NCBI GenBank assembly: GCA_019235595.1
Contig: JAFAKI010000403.1
Coordinates: 1 to 14,833 of the forward strand
Direction of reading: 5' to 3'
DNA from: Mucilaginibacter sp.
GTDB lineage: Bacteria > Bacteroidota > Bacteroidia > Sphingobacteriales > Sphingobacteriaceae
Length of the DNA: 14,833 bases
The notes beneath the pieces were generated by a model. That model had not been told where the DNA came from and searched no databases. It was given only the letters and a program-made list of their open reading frames with translations. Positions within the stretch are counted from its first letter, which is position 1. Every line of letters starts with the position of its first letter. The position numbers and the translations under genes are program-made. This document shows, piece after piece, positions 1 through 7,786 of the stretch.

Positions 1-135
1 TTAAAGCTATACTTTTCGGGTGCAGATATGAATGCTGAAGAGCCGGTAGTACAGAAATATACCGGGATTATGCCCGCCGCTTCTCCTGTTACCCGGTTTA
101 GCGCAATACACGACTTTAAGAATTATCAGTACTGA
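1..135 (+). CDS. C-terminal end of an unidentified protein (partial)
   Basis: Frame 1 is open from the window edge to a TGA stop and encodes 44 residues ending in DFKNYQY. The stop shares its last base with the ATG of the GH8 gene (TGATG, 133-137), so the two genes are very probably co-transcribed and translationally coupled. The visible tail has no motif I recognise. Because the next gene is a secreted glycoside hydrolase, another carbohydrate-active or envelope protein is plausible, but that rests on context only. The rest of the gene lies outside the window. Confidence 0.6.
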   Translation, partial: LKLYFSGADMNAEEPVVQKYTGIMPAASPVTRFSAIHDFKNYQY

Positions 136-1352
136 TGAGTTTAAAATTCACAGTTACGATTATTTGTCTATGTATTTTGGGTGTAGATCTGTACTCCCAA
201 ATTCCCAACCGGCCATTCCCGCAGCATGTAACTTATGCTAAAGGCAGCATCAAACCGAACCATATTTCGCAGGACCGGTTGGATAAACTGACGCTGAACT
301 TCTATGAGCAATGGAAGAAACGTTATATCAGGCCGGGTTGCCGTCCTGGTGAATATTTTGTTTGGTTTGAACGAAAAGGCGACAAGCAGTGCGTATCCGA
401 AGGCCAGGGTTATGGTATGATCATTACTGTTTTAATGGCCGGTGCTGACCAGTCGGCAAAGGCTACTTATGATGGGCTTTATCAATATTATAAAAACCAT
501 CCCGCCGATCATCGCGACCTGATGGCCTGGGCCCAAACAAAAAATTGCCGTGACCTTGACAAAAGTACAGCCACGGATGGCGATATGGACATTGCCTATT
601 CGCTTTTACTGGCCAATAAACAATGGGGAAGCAAGGGTAAGATCAATTACCTGGAGGAAGCCCGAAAGATGATTGCGGCGATAATGCAGCATGAGATAAA
701 CCCGCATACATATTCTGTTTTATTAAGCGATGCGATTGAGTACGACAGCAAGGATTACTATGATACCCGCGCATCAGATTTTATGCCGTCAAACTTCAAA
801 GCTTTTGAAAATGCCACTAAGGATGTAAGATGGGAAAAAGCGATCGATAATAATTACAAGCTGTTCGGTTATATACAAGAAACTTACAGCCCTGATGCCG
901 GATTAGTTCCCGACTTTATTAGACATATCAACAAAAAAGCTGTGCCTGCCCAGGCTAATTATCTGGAATCATCCTATGATGGCTATTATAACTACAATGC
1001 CTGCCGTGTCCCCTGGCGCATTGCAACGGATTACCTGCTCACCGGCGACAAGCGTGCCAAAGCGTTCAATGACAAAATCAACCGCTGGGTCCGCGAAACC
1101 ACTCAAAATAAACCGGATAATTTATCAGCTGGCTATACCCTTGCCGGTAACGATATTAAGCACCGATATTTTGAGGCTTTGAGTTTTATCGGCCCATTTG
1201 CAGTTTCGGCAATGGTCGACAAAAAGAACCAGCGATGGCTAAACGATGTATGGGATTACCTTGTTGATTTTAAGCTGAAGGATTACGATTACTACGATAA
1301 TAGTATCAAACTATTGAACATGATTATCCTGTCGGGGAATTTTTGGCAATAA
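135..1352 (+). CDS. secreted glycoside hydrolase family 8 (endo-beta-glycanase type)
   Basis: The 405-residue product starts with a signal peptide (hydrophobic residues about 5-19, ending near LYSQ) and fills one GH8 (alpha/alpha)6-barrel domain. SEGQGYGM (88-95) supplies the usual proton donor, Glu89. ATDGDMDIAYSLLLANKQW (146-164) matches the family 8 signature, with the substrate-binding Asp at 148. NACRVPWRIATDY (288-300) is the third conserved block. GH8 members are inverting endo-enzymes acting on cellulose, xylan, lichenan or chitosan, or reducing-end xylanases; the sequence does not fix the substrate. In the cellulase-type subgroup an Asp acts as catalytic base just before ACR, but here that position is Asn288, so another acid such as Glu278 would have to serve. 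The start overlaps the preceding stop by one base. It is not placed in a cellulose-synthase operon, so I do not call it BcsZ. Confidence 0.9.
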   Translation: MSLKFTVTIICLCILGVDLYSQIPNRPFPQHVTYAKGSIKPNHISQDRLDKLTLNFYEQWKKRYIRPGCRPGEYFVWFERKGDKQCVSEGQGYGMIITVLMAGADQSAKATYDGLYQYYKNHPADHRDLMAWAQTKNCRDLDKSTATDGDMDIAYSLLLANKQWGSKGKINYLEEARKMIAAIMQHEINPHTYSVLLSDAIEYDSKDYYDTRASDFMPSNFKAFENATKDVRWEKAIDNNYKLFGYIQETYSPDAGLVPDFIRHINKKAVPAQANYLESSYDGYYNYNACRVPWRIATDYLLTGDKRAKAFNDKINRWVRETTQNKPDNLSAGYTLAGNDIKHRYFEALSFIGPFAVSAMVDKKNQRWLNDVWDYLVDFKLKDYDYYDNSIKLLNMIILSGNFWQ

Positions 1353-1454
1353 GCCATGGCTAAATGGGTGTTAATTTATAAATAGGCTGTTCCAAAAATA
1401 TAAGACGATATATGATTACAACGAAATGTTTTTTATATTTACTAAACATTCATT

Positions 1455-2765
1455 ATGAAATACCTTTATCACATTCTTTTGTTTGCTTCAATTATTTTAT
1501 TTGGATGTAGTAAAGAGAAAACTCAACCCCAACCTCCTCCCCCTCCCAAACCGGTACTGCCCAACTATAAAATGGAAATAGTTAAAGGCGCTAACCAAAC
1601 CGATAGCATCGGTCATACCCTTAAGGACAGTATTATCATTCGTGTCACCAATAATGGCCAACTGTTAAACAAAGGCTATTTAAGATTCACAGGTTCGGGA
1701 TGTGATGTTAATGCCACTACTGAAGTAGCTATTTATGCCGGGCGTGGTTTTTTTAGGTGGCAATTAAGTGGTGTCGTAGGCAGTCAACAATTAAAAGTGG
1801 TATTTCTGGATTCTGCGCGTGTATCCCGCGATTCTTTAACAGTCACTGCAAACGCCGCCATGCCGCTTCACGGATGGCAGCCATCCCCTTGCATGGTCCC
1901 CTACCAGGGTGTAAAAACCCTTTGTAAGTTGACAACAGGGAAGCTCTTTGCACTTTTTTTCAATTCTGATTTTCTCTTCACGTCGGATGACAATGGCATT
2001 AACTGGCATAAACTCCCTGAAATAGACGGACATTATAAGATCATAAATATCGTTACGACTCCTAATGACGGGCTATTTATGTGTACACAAGGTAACGGTG
2101 TCTTGTACTCGTCCGATGCAGGAAAAACCTGGGTATCGCGCAACAATGGAATTGCTTATTTTACAGAGGCCGACGGCATTTTTGCCACCACATTAGGTAA
2201 AATAATCGTCAGGGTATCCCCAGATGGTAAGGTTTATACAACCAAAGATAATGGCTTGAATTGGAGCATTTCACATTTGGGCCTTTTTGAGCAGCCGAAT
2301 GGCAATGAATATATGCTCGATAACTTTAATATGATCGATAACTTTAGCACCCTACGGATGTCGAGCGACGGAGGGACGACCTGGAATTATGTCAGGGTGT
2401 TTCCGGTCACAACGGGGGTCAGTTTGTTGTTTATTGATAGCAAAGGGTATATATATGCTTCTGAAGGCACCAATTACAGCAATATGCAGCTTTACCGTTC
2501 TACTGATAATGGCATTACTTTTACACCTGTCTATTCAGCTACCTATGTCCAAGGTACCCCTCTTGGAATTGCACAGATGAGCGAACAGAATGGCATCTAC
2601 TATTTTTATGCATATGGAAGCGGTTTAATCAAGACAACCGATTTCAAAACATATACTAGCATTTCGCCAGCGTTTACCGAACAATCACGTAGCTATATTT
2701 TAAACAAGAACAATCAACTGATAATAGGGCTTTATTATGGAAGTATCTATTATTATTTACCATAA
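1455..2765 (+). CDS. Asp-box (BNR/sialidase-like) beta-propeller lipoprotein
   Basis: This 436-residue product has a type II signal peptide with lipobox LFGC (Cys18), then a proline-rich tether (PPPPPKP, about 27-33) that would hold the body away from the membrane. Residues about 38-134 look like an Ig-like beta domain. The rest contains at least five Asp-boxes of the S-x-D-x-G-x-T-W type at about 176-184, 219-226, 263-270, 303-310 and 349-356, with a degenerate repeat near TTDFKTYT. This is the pattern of a six- or seven-bladed propeller as in sialidases and Ycf48-like proteins. The sialidase arginine triad and FRIP motif are not evident, so I do not call an enzyme; a binding or scaffold role is more likely. 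It lies 102 bases after the GH8 gene on the same strand, and co-transcription is possible but unproven. CSKEK after the lipid cysteine partly resembles a Bacteroidota surface-export signal. Confidence 0.75.
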   Translation: MKYLYHILLFASIILFGCSKEKTQPQPPPPPKPVLPNYKMEIVKGANQTDSIGHTLKDSIIIRVTNNGQLLNKGYLRFTGSGCDVNATTEVAIYAGRGFFRWQLSGVVGSQQLKVVFLDSARVSRDSLTVTANAAMPLHGWQPSPCMVPYQGVKTLCKLTTGKLFALFFNSDFLFTSDDNGINWHKLPEIDGHYKIINIVTTPNDGLFMCTQGNGVLYSSDAGKTWVSRNNGIAYFTEADGIFATTLGKIIVRVSPDGKVYTTKDNGLNWSISHLGLFEQPNGNEYMLDNFNMIDNFSTLRMSSDGGTTWNYVRVFPVTTGVSLLFIDSKGYIYASEGTNYSNMQLYRSTDNGITFTPVYSATYVQGTPLGIAQMSEQNGIYYFYAYGSGLIKTTDFKTYTSISPAFTEQSRSYILNKNNQLIIGLYYGSIYYYLP

Positions 2766-2824
2766 AGAGTTTTTTTACAGAACACATTAGTTCCATAAAT
2801 TCATCACCACTAACAAATTGACAC

Positions 2825-2861
2825 CTATAGCATTTAAAAACTGCTTTTAAATGCTCTATAG
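2825..2861. terminator. candidate bidirectional hairpin between convergent genes
   Basis: Arms at 2825-2839 and 2845-2861 pair over 15 bp, with a two-base bulge and a five-base loop (ACTGC). The stem is A+T rich and includes the TAG stop of the - strand amine oxidase gene. Neither strand has a long T run directly after the stem, so this is not a textbook intrinsic terminator. Its position between convergent genes supports a shared terminator or an end-protecting structure. Confidence 0.4.
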
Positions 2862-4139
2862 GATTTTATATGCGGTTTCTAATCCGCTTGTTAATGCTGC
2901 TTCAACAGTACCCATTGCTACACCTTCATATAAATATTCACCTGCGAAATAGATGGTGTGATCTATCGGGGTATTCAATATTTTCCTTGCCTCTACCGAT
3001 TCTACCATATCGTAAGCATAAGAGCCCAGGGTAAATGGATCAGTTGTCCAATTAGCTACATGCCATGCCGCTAAATTGCTTCGCAATGCCTCTGTGTCTA
3101 ATTTGAACATATTAGCTAACGACTGCAGGGCCTGCTGCAAAAACTCTTCATCGGTTTGGTTCTTTTTTCGCTCTGCGGGCAACCCGCCCAACCAACCGGT
3201 AAATAATGTTGAATGCTCCGGATGCTGCGACCACCAGGTTGGGATTTCCTCATTTGAAAGAATAAAGATCATATCTTTTAAACTCACGCCGGTCTGCGCT
3301 TCATCCTTCCAAAATGCGGTTTTGAATTGCAGCAATATTTTCACAATCGACCCAAAACCAATTTGTTGCATAGCCTCTCTGTAACTAGCTATGGATGGGC
3401 TGATCTGAATGGCTGCTTTTTCACCCGTATCTGCACGTAACACTCCCAATGGCAAAGCAATAATCAACTGAGCTGCCTTAAAACTCCTTTGATCAGCGGT
3501 GATCACCTCTACTCGTCCGTGCGTCCAGTGAATATTTTTTGCGATGGCACTCAAATAGATTTCCGCTCCGTTTTTTTCGATCTGTTTTACCAGGTAATCG
3601 ATCATCGGCCCATAGCCGCCAACTACCCTGTGCTGGGTATCTTCCTCTTCACTCTGCCATTCCTTCCGCAAGGCAAAAGCGCTGGCCTTAAATGGATCGG
3701 CTGTATCATATCCTGTCACAAACTTTACTACTGATTTTCTTAAATCCGCAAACCGCTCTTCGCCGAATTCAGTCTGCAGAAAGTCGCCTATATTGGTATC
3801 CTGTTCCAATTCTGCTAGCTTTTTCAGCAAAAGTGCCCAATCGTCCATTTGCTGATATCCATGGGAGAATTTGCCGTCTCCGTAATACCACATTTCGCCC
3901 GGTAAAGGTATAGCCTTCATTCCTGCTTCGTGAAGCAATTGTAGCGTAACAGGCAAATCACCGTGGATAAACTCAGCGCCTAGTTCAGTATGCATGTCGT
4001 CGTTCAAAGTATGTATTCTTCCCCCTACGCGGTCGCGTGCTTCGAGTATCGTAACCTGTTTACCAGCTTTTGATAGCTCATAAGCCGCCATTAAACCCGC
4101 CGCACCAGCTCCAATAATAATCACATCTGTGTTTTTCAT
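2856..4139 (-). CDS. FAD-dependent flavin amine oxidase family protein
   Basis: The 427-residue product belongs to the flavin-containing amine oxidase family (monoamine and polyamine oxidases and relatives), which oxidise C-N bonds using FAD and O2. GAGAAG (10-15) is the dinucleotide-binding glycine motif, Glu33 ends the second strand and would bind the ribose, and VGGR (38-41) follows as expected. Lys267 in IVKILLQF fits the conserved active-site lysine. AGEYLYEGVAMGTVEAALTSG-like residues about 399-419 close the FAD site. The place where animal monoamine oxidases carry the flavin-linked Cys reads LGSYAY, so FAD is probably non-covalent. No signal peptide or membrane segment is seen, which suggests a cytoplasmic protein. 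I chose the ATG at 4139, because the frame extends to a GTG at 4160 that adds seven residues before the glycine motif and is less likely. The exact substrate is unknown. It lies downstream of the cytochrome-propeller gene on the same strand, 106 bases away. Confidence 0.85.
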   Translation of the reverse strand: MKNTDVIIIGAGAAGLMAAYELSKAGKQVTILEARDRVGGRIHTLNDDMHTELGAEFIHGDLPVTLQLLHEAGMKAIPLPGEMWYYGDGKFSHGYQQMDDWALLLKKLAELEQDTNIGDFLQTEFGEERFADLRKSVVKFVTGYDTADPFKASAFALRKEWQSEEEDTQHRVVGGYGPMIDYLVKQIEKNGAEIYLSAIAKNIHWTHGRVEVITADQRSFKAAQLIIALPLGVLRADTGEKAAIQISPSIASYREAMQQIGFGSIVKILLQFKTAFWKDEAQTGVSLKDMIFILSNEEIPTWWSQHPEHSTLFTGWLGGLPAERKKNQTDEEFLQQALQSLANMFKLDTEALRSNLAAWHVANWTTDPFTLGSYAYDMVESVEARKILNTPIDHTIYFAGEYLYEGVAMGTVEAALTSGLETAYKIL

Positions 4140-4245
4140 AATCGATGATGCAAAATACACACGATTTAAGGATTAACAGGATTTTTGAAGAAAATTGATA
4201 AATTTTGAAAGTTGCTAATTCCCTTCTGGATGACGCACTTTGAGG

Positions 4246-5793
4246 CTATTTCCTACGCGCATTATTTTTTAAAACGATAACAGGCAAATGCTGATCCCAC
4301 TGGGGGCTAAAACCCTTTTGATTCAACAGGCCGCGCCCATGTGTTGAAAAGTTACCTAAAATGATGTCCAGGTTACCATCCTGATCAACATCCCCTACTT
4401 CCATAGTCAGCCAGCGACCATATTGGTCAATTGGTATTTCGTGGGCTGTAAACTGGTTGGGTTTGGTTTGCTCAAGATAAGTAAAGCCAGCAGCGGGGTG
4501 GTATTTAAAGTCAGCGAAAAATGCTATGGTTGCAATATCCAGATCGCCGTCATGATCAAAATCTGCAGCAATGGCTTTGGTACATCCGTCGACATGATAA
4601 AAATAGGTTTGCTTAAATTTCCAATCCCCCTGGTTGGTGAAAATATATACGCCATGATATGGCTTTAACACTTTTGAGTAGTCGCTGTTATCACCACAGG
4701 TATACAATATATCAGGCTTACCGTCATGATTAAAATCAACCAGTTGGAAACTACTTGAACCGTAAACCGCCGGGAAATGCAGCAGGTTTTTGGTAATAAA
4801 TCCCCCTTTGTGATCATTCAGGAACATCCATATACCCTCGTCGGCCTGCGCGAATAAGCACATTACATCGGGCCAACCATCGTTGTCAAAATCACCGGTT
4901 ATTAGTTGTTCGCCACCGGGCACGCCTCTGATTACCGTTTTCTTAAATGAGTGGTCAGGTTGTTGCTGCAATAAAAATAGTCCGCCACGCTCATGACCAA
5001 ATCCACAAACCACATAATCCATCAAACCGTCTTTATTAAAATCGGCAGCAACCGTCTGCACAGACCGGGGAAGACTATCGGTAAATACTTTTTGCGTTTT
5101 ATTCTTTCCATCGAGACTGATTTGAACAACTTTGCCTCTCTCAATATCCAGCGGTGGCAGCATACCGATGCAGGTCAATATAGCATTATTGGTGTGCTCC
5201 GGAAAAATAACGCCGGTAACCGAGGATGGCATTTTTTGGATCAGCTTCGATTTCAGGTTTTTATCCCATTGATAAAAGTTACCCACAGCATCACCGCTAT
5301 AAAACTGGTGGTTGTTTGCATTATAAGCTGAAAGCGTTGTCATGGCAATCGGCGATTTCGGATCGACTTCCGGCTTAATCAAACTAAAAATCGACCAATC
5401 TTTTAACGCTGGAGTCGCTGGTTTAGGGATAACGAGGTTGACCGGCGCCGTATTTTGATAATAGGACACAATCTTTTGCCACTCCACAATATTTAATACC
5501 GACTTTCTATCGGTAAAATATTGGCCCATGTAATTATTCACATACAGCCGTTTTGCCATAGCCGGCAGAACACCCTTCACCCAACTTGCACTATCGATTA
5601 AGGCGGCGTCGGGTAATTGGTGGCAGCTAACGCAGTACTTTTTTGCGAGTTCTTTGCCATCAGCTATGTCCCGTTTCAATCTGCTTTCAGGCGTGTTATC
5701 GTTGCAGCTATAGGTAGCAAAAATAGCTCCGATGGCCACTAGCGCTATCAGAAAACAAAGTTGATTAGAAGTTAGCCTGCCTTTTGTGAGCAT
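4246..5793 (-). CDS. c-type cytochrome fused to FG-GAP/VCBS beta-propeller, lipoprotein (paralogue 2)
   Basis: The 515-residue product has a type II signal peptide ending at Cys30 (ATYSC), a short monoheme cytochrome c region and an FG-GAP/VCBS propeller. The heme site is CVSCH (54-58); Met79 in LPAMAK is the likely sixth ligand because it aligns with LPGMAN in the paralogue. Acidic calcium-type loops DxDxDGxxD start at about 251, 301, 353, 411 and 468. The heme must be attached outside the cytoplasm, so the protein acts in the periplasm or on the outer membrane. Electron transfer is the natural role of the heme, and the propeller may bind a partner or carbohydrate; both are inference. Over 90 aligned residues (341-430) it shares about 71 percent identity, counted by hand, with the product of 6208-7770. 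A 414-base spacer with a terminator separates the two genes, so this copy probably has its own promoter. The ATG at 5793 puts the signal peptide correctly at the N-terminus. Confidence 0.85.
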   Translation of the reverse strand: MLTKGRLTSNQLCFLIALVAIGAIFATYSCNDNTPESRLKRDIADGKELAKKYCVSCHQLPDAALIDSASWVKGVLPAMAKRLYVNNYMGQYFTDRKSVLNIVEWQKIVSYYQNTAPVNLVIPKPATPALKDWSIFSLIKPEVDPKSPIAMTTLSAYNANNHQFYSGDAVGNFYQWDKNLKSKLIQKMPSSVTGVIFPEHTNNAILTCIGMLPPLDIERGKVVQISLDGKNKTQKVFTDSLPRSVQTVAADFNKDGLMDYVVCGFGHERGGLFLLQQQPDHSFKKTVIRGVPGGEQLITGDFDNDGWPDVMCLFAQADEGIWMFLNDHKGGFITKNLLHFPAVYGSSSFQLVDFNHDGKPDILYTCGDNSDYSKVLKPYHGVYIFTNQGDWKFKQTYFYHVDGCTKAIAADFDHDGDLDIATIAFFADFKYHPAAGFTYLEQTKPNQFTAHEIPIDQYGRWLTMEVGDVDQDGNLDIILGNFSTHGRGLLNQKGFSPQWDQHLPVIVLKNNARRK

Positions 5794-6207
5794 TTGGTTT
5801 AAGTGCTTATGATGATTACCCCACTATTGCCCACGCACAATGATATTGCATAAACGGGGCTTCTCTTTTCCTGTTTTGACTATTGATTGTAATAATTCTG
5901 ATACCTAAAAATATAGTAGATAGAGAATTGCTGATTACTACGCATCCATCTATTCCCCCTTAAACACCATACGACAAAATGCCCTTGTGTAGTTGCTTAC
6001 TCAACCAATGCGCTATTTATTTCTTGATATTCATTCTGCTCTCAAAACAATGCTTTTCGTTTAATAAAACTCAATTCATTAGACATACAACCAGAATATG
6101 TAGATGAACTGCTGATTTTAACAGATGAGTTTCATCTAATTTTTTCTGCATAAAAAAACGTGTATACAGTTGCCCATATACACGTTGTCGTATCAGGATT
6201 AAATACC
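5794..6207. other. 414-base spacer between cytochrome-propeller paralogues
   Basis: I see no convincing gene here; the longest ATG frames are only about 20 codons. The right end holds the terminator of the upstream - strand gene (6151-6186). Next to it, 6123-6137 can form a six-base-pair hairpin (AGATGA, loop GTT, TCATCT) followed on the + strand by a T-rich run. The left part, next to 5793, should hold the promoter of the second paralogue, but I found no clear match to the Bacteroidota TTG / TAnnTTTG promoter pattern. Confidence 0.6.
6151..6186 (-). terminator. intrinsic terminator after the first cytochrome-propeller gene
   Basis: A perfect 10-bp stem pairs 6157-6166 (AACGTGTATA) with 6177-6186 (TATACACGTT) across a ten-base loop. 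Read on the - strand, the stem runs into seven T residues (the A run at 6152-6158). It lies 21 bases past the stop codon of the 6208-7770 gene, the expected place for a Rho-independent terminator. It would close the ASPIC/UnbV-haloperoxidase-cytochrome transcript and separate it from the second paralogue. Confidence 0.85.
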
Positions 6208-7770
6208 TTACTTTTTATTGTGATTTTCTAGAACTATCAATGGCAGTTTCACATTCCAGAATGGTTTTAGGTTGGGATCTATCGCCATTCCAATGGCAAA
6301 ATTCCCTAAAATAATATCAGGCCTGCCGTTTGGTTTGCTGAGTGTATCCATGCTCATCCAACGGCCATACCTGTTTACAGGTATAGCATGAGGTTTGAAG
6401 CTCATAGCCTTGTCTTGTTCAAAATAAATAAAACCCTCGTTCGGCTTATTTTTCAAATCAGCAAAGAGCGCGGTTGTAGCAATATCGATATCGCCGTCGC
6501 CATCAAAATCGGTTGCTATAGCTTTTGTACAGCCATTTATCGGATAAAAATAGCTTTGTTTAAAATTCCAATTGCCCTGGTTGGTAAAAATGTATAAACC
6601 GTGGTATGGTTTAAAAATCCGCGAATCGTGGAAGTTATAACCACAGGTATAAACCAGATCAAGTTTACCATCATGATTCATATCAACCAACTGAAAACTG
6701 GTTGACCCATAAACCGGTGGGAAGCGCAGCAGGTTTCTCGATGTGAAACCACCTTTCTGGTCATTTAAAAACAACCATAAACCCTCGTCGCCTGAGCCAA
6801 ACAATACCATTAAATCGGGCCATCCGTCATTATTAAAATCGCCAACACGTGCTTGAACGGCACCGGTTTTATCAATAATTGTACTTTGAGCAAAAGAATG
6901 ATCAGCTTTTTGAGTCAATAAATAAACTGCGCCCTTTTTCTTTCCTTGCGCACAAATAACCCAGTCGGCTTGGCCATCTTTGTTAAAATCGCCTGCAACA
7001 CTTTGTACTGGTCTCGAAAGTTCACTTGCTATTACTGTAGGGACTGTAATTTCTGTTTTTTCATTCAGGCGAACTTTTACCAATTTACCGTTAGGAAAAT
7101 CCATTGGTTTATACTCTCCTACGCTGGAAACAATAGCAGCGTCAACTCCATTCTCGTCCTTAATGAAATTTACATCTACACCAGGTGACGGTAGCTGAGC
7201 AACACTGCGCGAATTAAGATTGCTATCCCACTCATTGAGTTTGGCGGTCGATAAGTCGCTACTGTATATCTTATGGGTGGATTGATTTACTGCAATTAGA
7301 GAGGTATAAGCAGTATTCTGACCTTCTGCCGGCTTACGTAAGGTAAAACCCGCCCAATCATTTATCAATGGAGTTGGTGGTGTTGCAGCAGGTAAAGATG
7401 CCGGCGCTACTTTCTGATAATACCCCTGGATAATATTCCAATTGTCTAATGACACCCCACCTGTATCCGTTGGTTTTTTAAAATAAGCCGTTCCATAAAC
7501 TGAAACTTTTACGTAATTGGCCATTCCTGGCAGTGTATGGAATTTCCATACATCTTTATTCAAAGCATCTGCCGGTACTTCAGCGTGGCATTTTGTGCAA
7601 TACATGGCCACTAGTTTCTTGCCGTCAGCTATTGTATCACCAGTAGGCTTAAATGTATCTTCTGAAGACTTTTGATTATTTGCACAACCATTAAATAATA
7701 TTGTTCCCGAAATCAGAAAAACGAACAGTAGCAGATATATTGTATAAAGTCCGGTTTTAGTTAGTCTCAT
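6208..7770 (-). CDS. c-type cytochrome fused to FG-GAP/VCBS beta-propeller, lipoprotein (paralogue 1)
   Basis: The 520-residue product has a type II signal peptide (hydrophobic 9-27, lipid Cys29 in FNGC), a monoheme site CTKCH (58-62) with likely distal ligand Met83 in LPGMAN, and a C-terminal FG-GAP/VCBS propeller. Calcium-type loops begin at about 261, 311, 363 and 421. The fifth loop present in the paralogue has decayed here to a sequence around LSKPNGRPD (477-485). The order of domains and the closing LP-L/V-IVLxN motif are the same in both copies. It follows the haloperoxidase gene by 16 bases and precedes a strong terminator, so it is the last gene of that transcript. A lipid-anchored electron-transfer partner for the haloperoxidase-containing locus is a reasonable inference but not shown. 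The small heme region is far shorter than in multiheme or oxidase-associated cytochromes. Confidence 0.87.
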   Translation of the reverse strand: MRLTKTGLYTIYLLLFVFLISGTILFNGCANNQKSSEDTFKPTGDTIADGKKLVAMYCTKCHAEVPADALNKDVWKFHTLPGMANYVKVSVYGTAYFKKPTDTGGVSLDNWNIIQGYYQKVAPASLPAATPPTPLINDWAGFTLRKPAEGQNTAYTSLIAVNQSTHKIYSSDLSTAKLNEWDSNLNSRSVAQLPSPGVDVNFIKDENGVDAAIVSSVGEYKPMDFPNGKLVKVRLNEKTEITVPTVIASELSRPVQSVAGDFNKDGQADWVICAQGKKKGAVYLLTQKADHSFAQSTIIDKTGAVQARVGDFNNDGWPDLMVLFGSGDEGLWLFLNDQKGGFTSRNLLRFPPVYGSTSFQLVDMNHDGKLDLVYTCGYNFHDSRIFKPYHGLYIFTNQGNWNFKQSYFYPINGCTKAIATDFDGDGDIDIATTALFADLKNKPNEGFIYFEQDKAMSFKPHAIPVNRYGRWMSMDTLSKPNGRPDIILGNFAIGMAIDPNLKPFWNVKLPLIVLENHNKK

Positions 7771-7786
7771 AATTTTTATAAAAGTC

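Noticed and set aside
135..1352. Calling the GH8 gene bcsZ of a cellulose synthesis operon
   Set aside because: No cellulose synthase genes are in the window, and the base-position residue differs from the CelA-like pattern.
1455..2765. Calling the Asp-box protein a sialidase
   Set aside because: Asp-boxes occur in many non-enzymatic propellers; the sialidase Arg triad, FRIP motif and nucleophile Tyr/Glu pair could not be identified.
4140..4160. Seven-residue N-terminal extension of the amine oxidase from a GTG
   Set aside because: The ATG at 4139 places the glycine-rich FAD motif at the usual distance from the N-terminus, and the extension has no signal-peptide character.
4140..4245. A terminator between the second cytochrome-propeller gene and the amine oxidase gene
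   Set aside because: Only a weak six-base A/T stem (AAAATT/AATTTT) is present with no T run on the - strand, so nothing can be supported.
5794..6207. A small protein gene in the spacer between the cytochrome-propeller paralogues
   Set aside because: ATG-started frames are only about 20 codons long and show no signal peptide or other feature.
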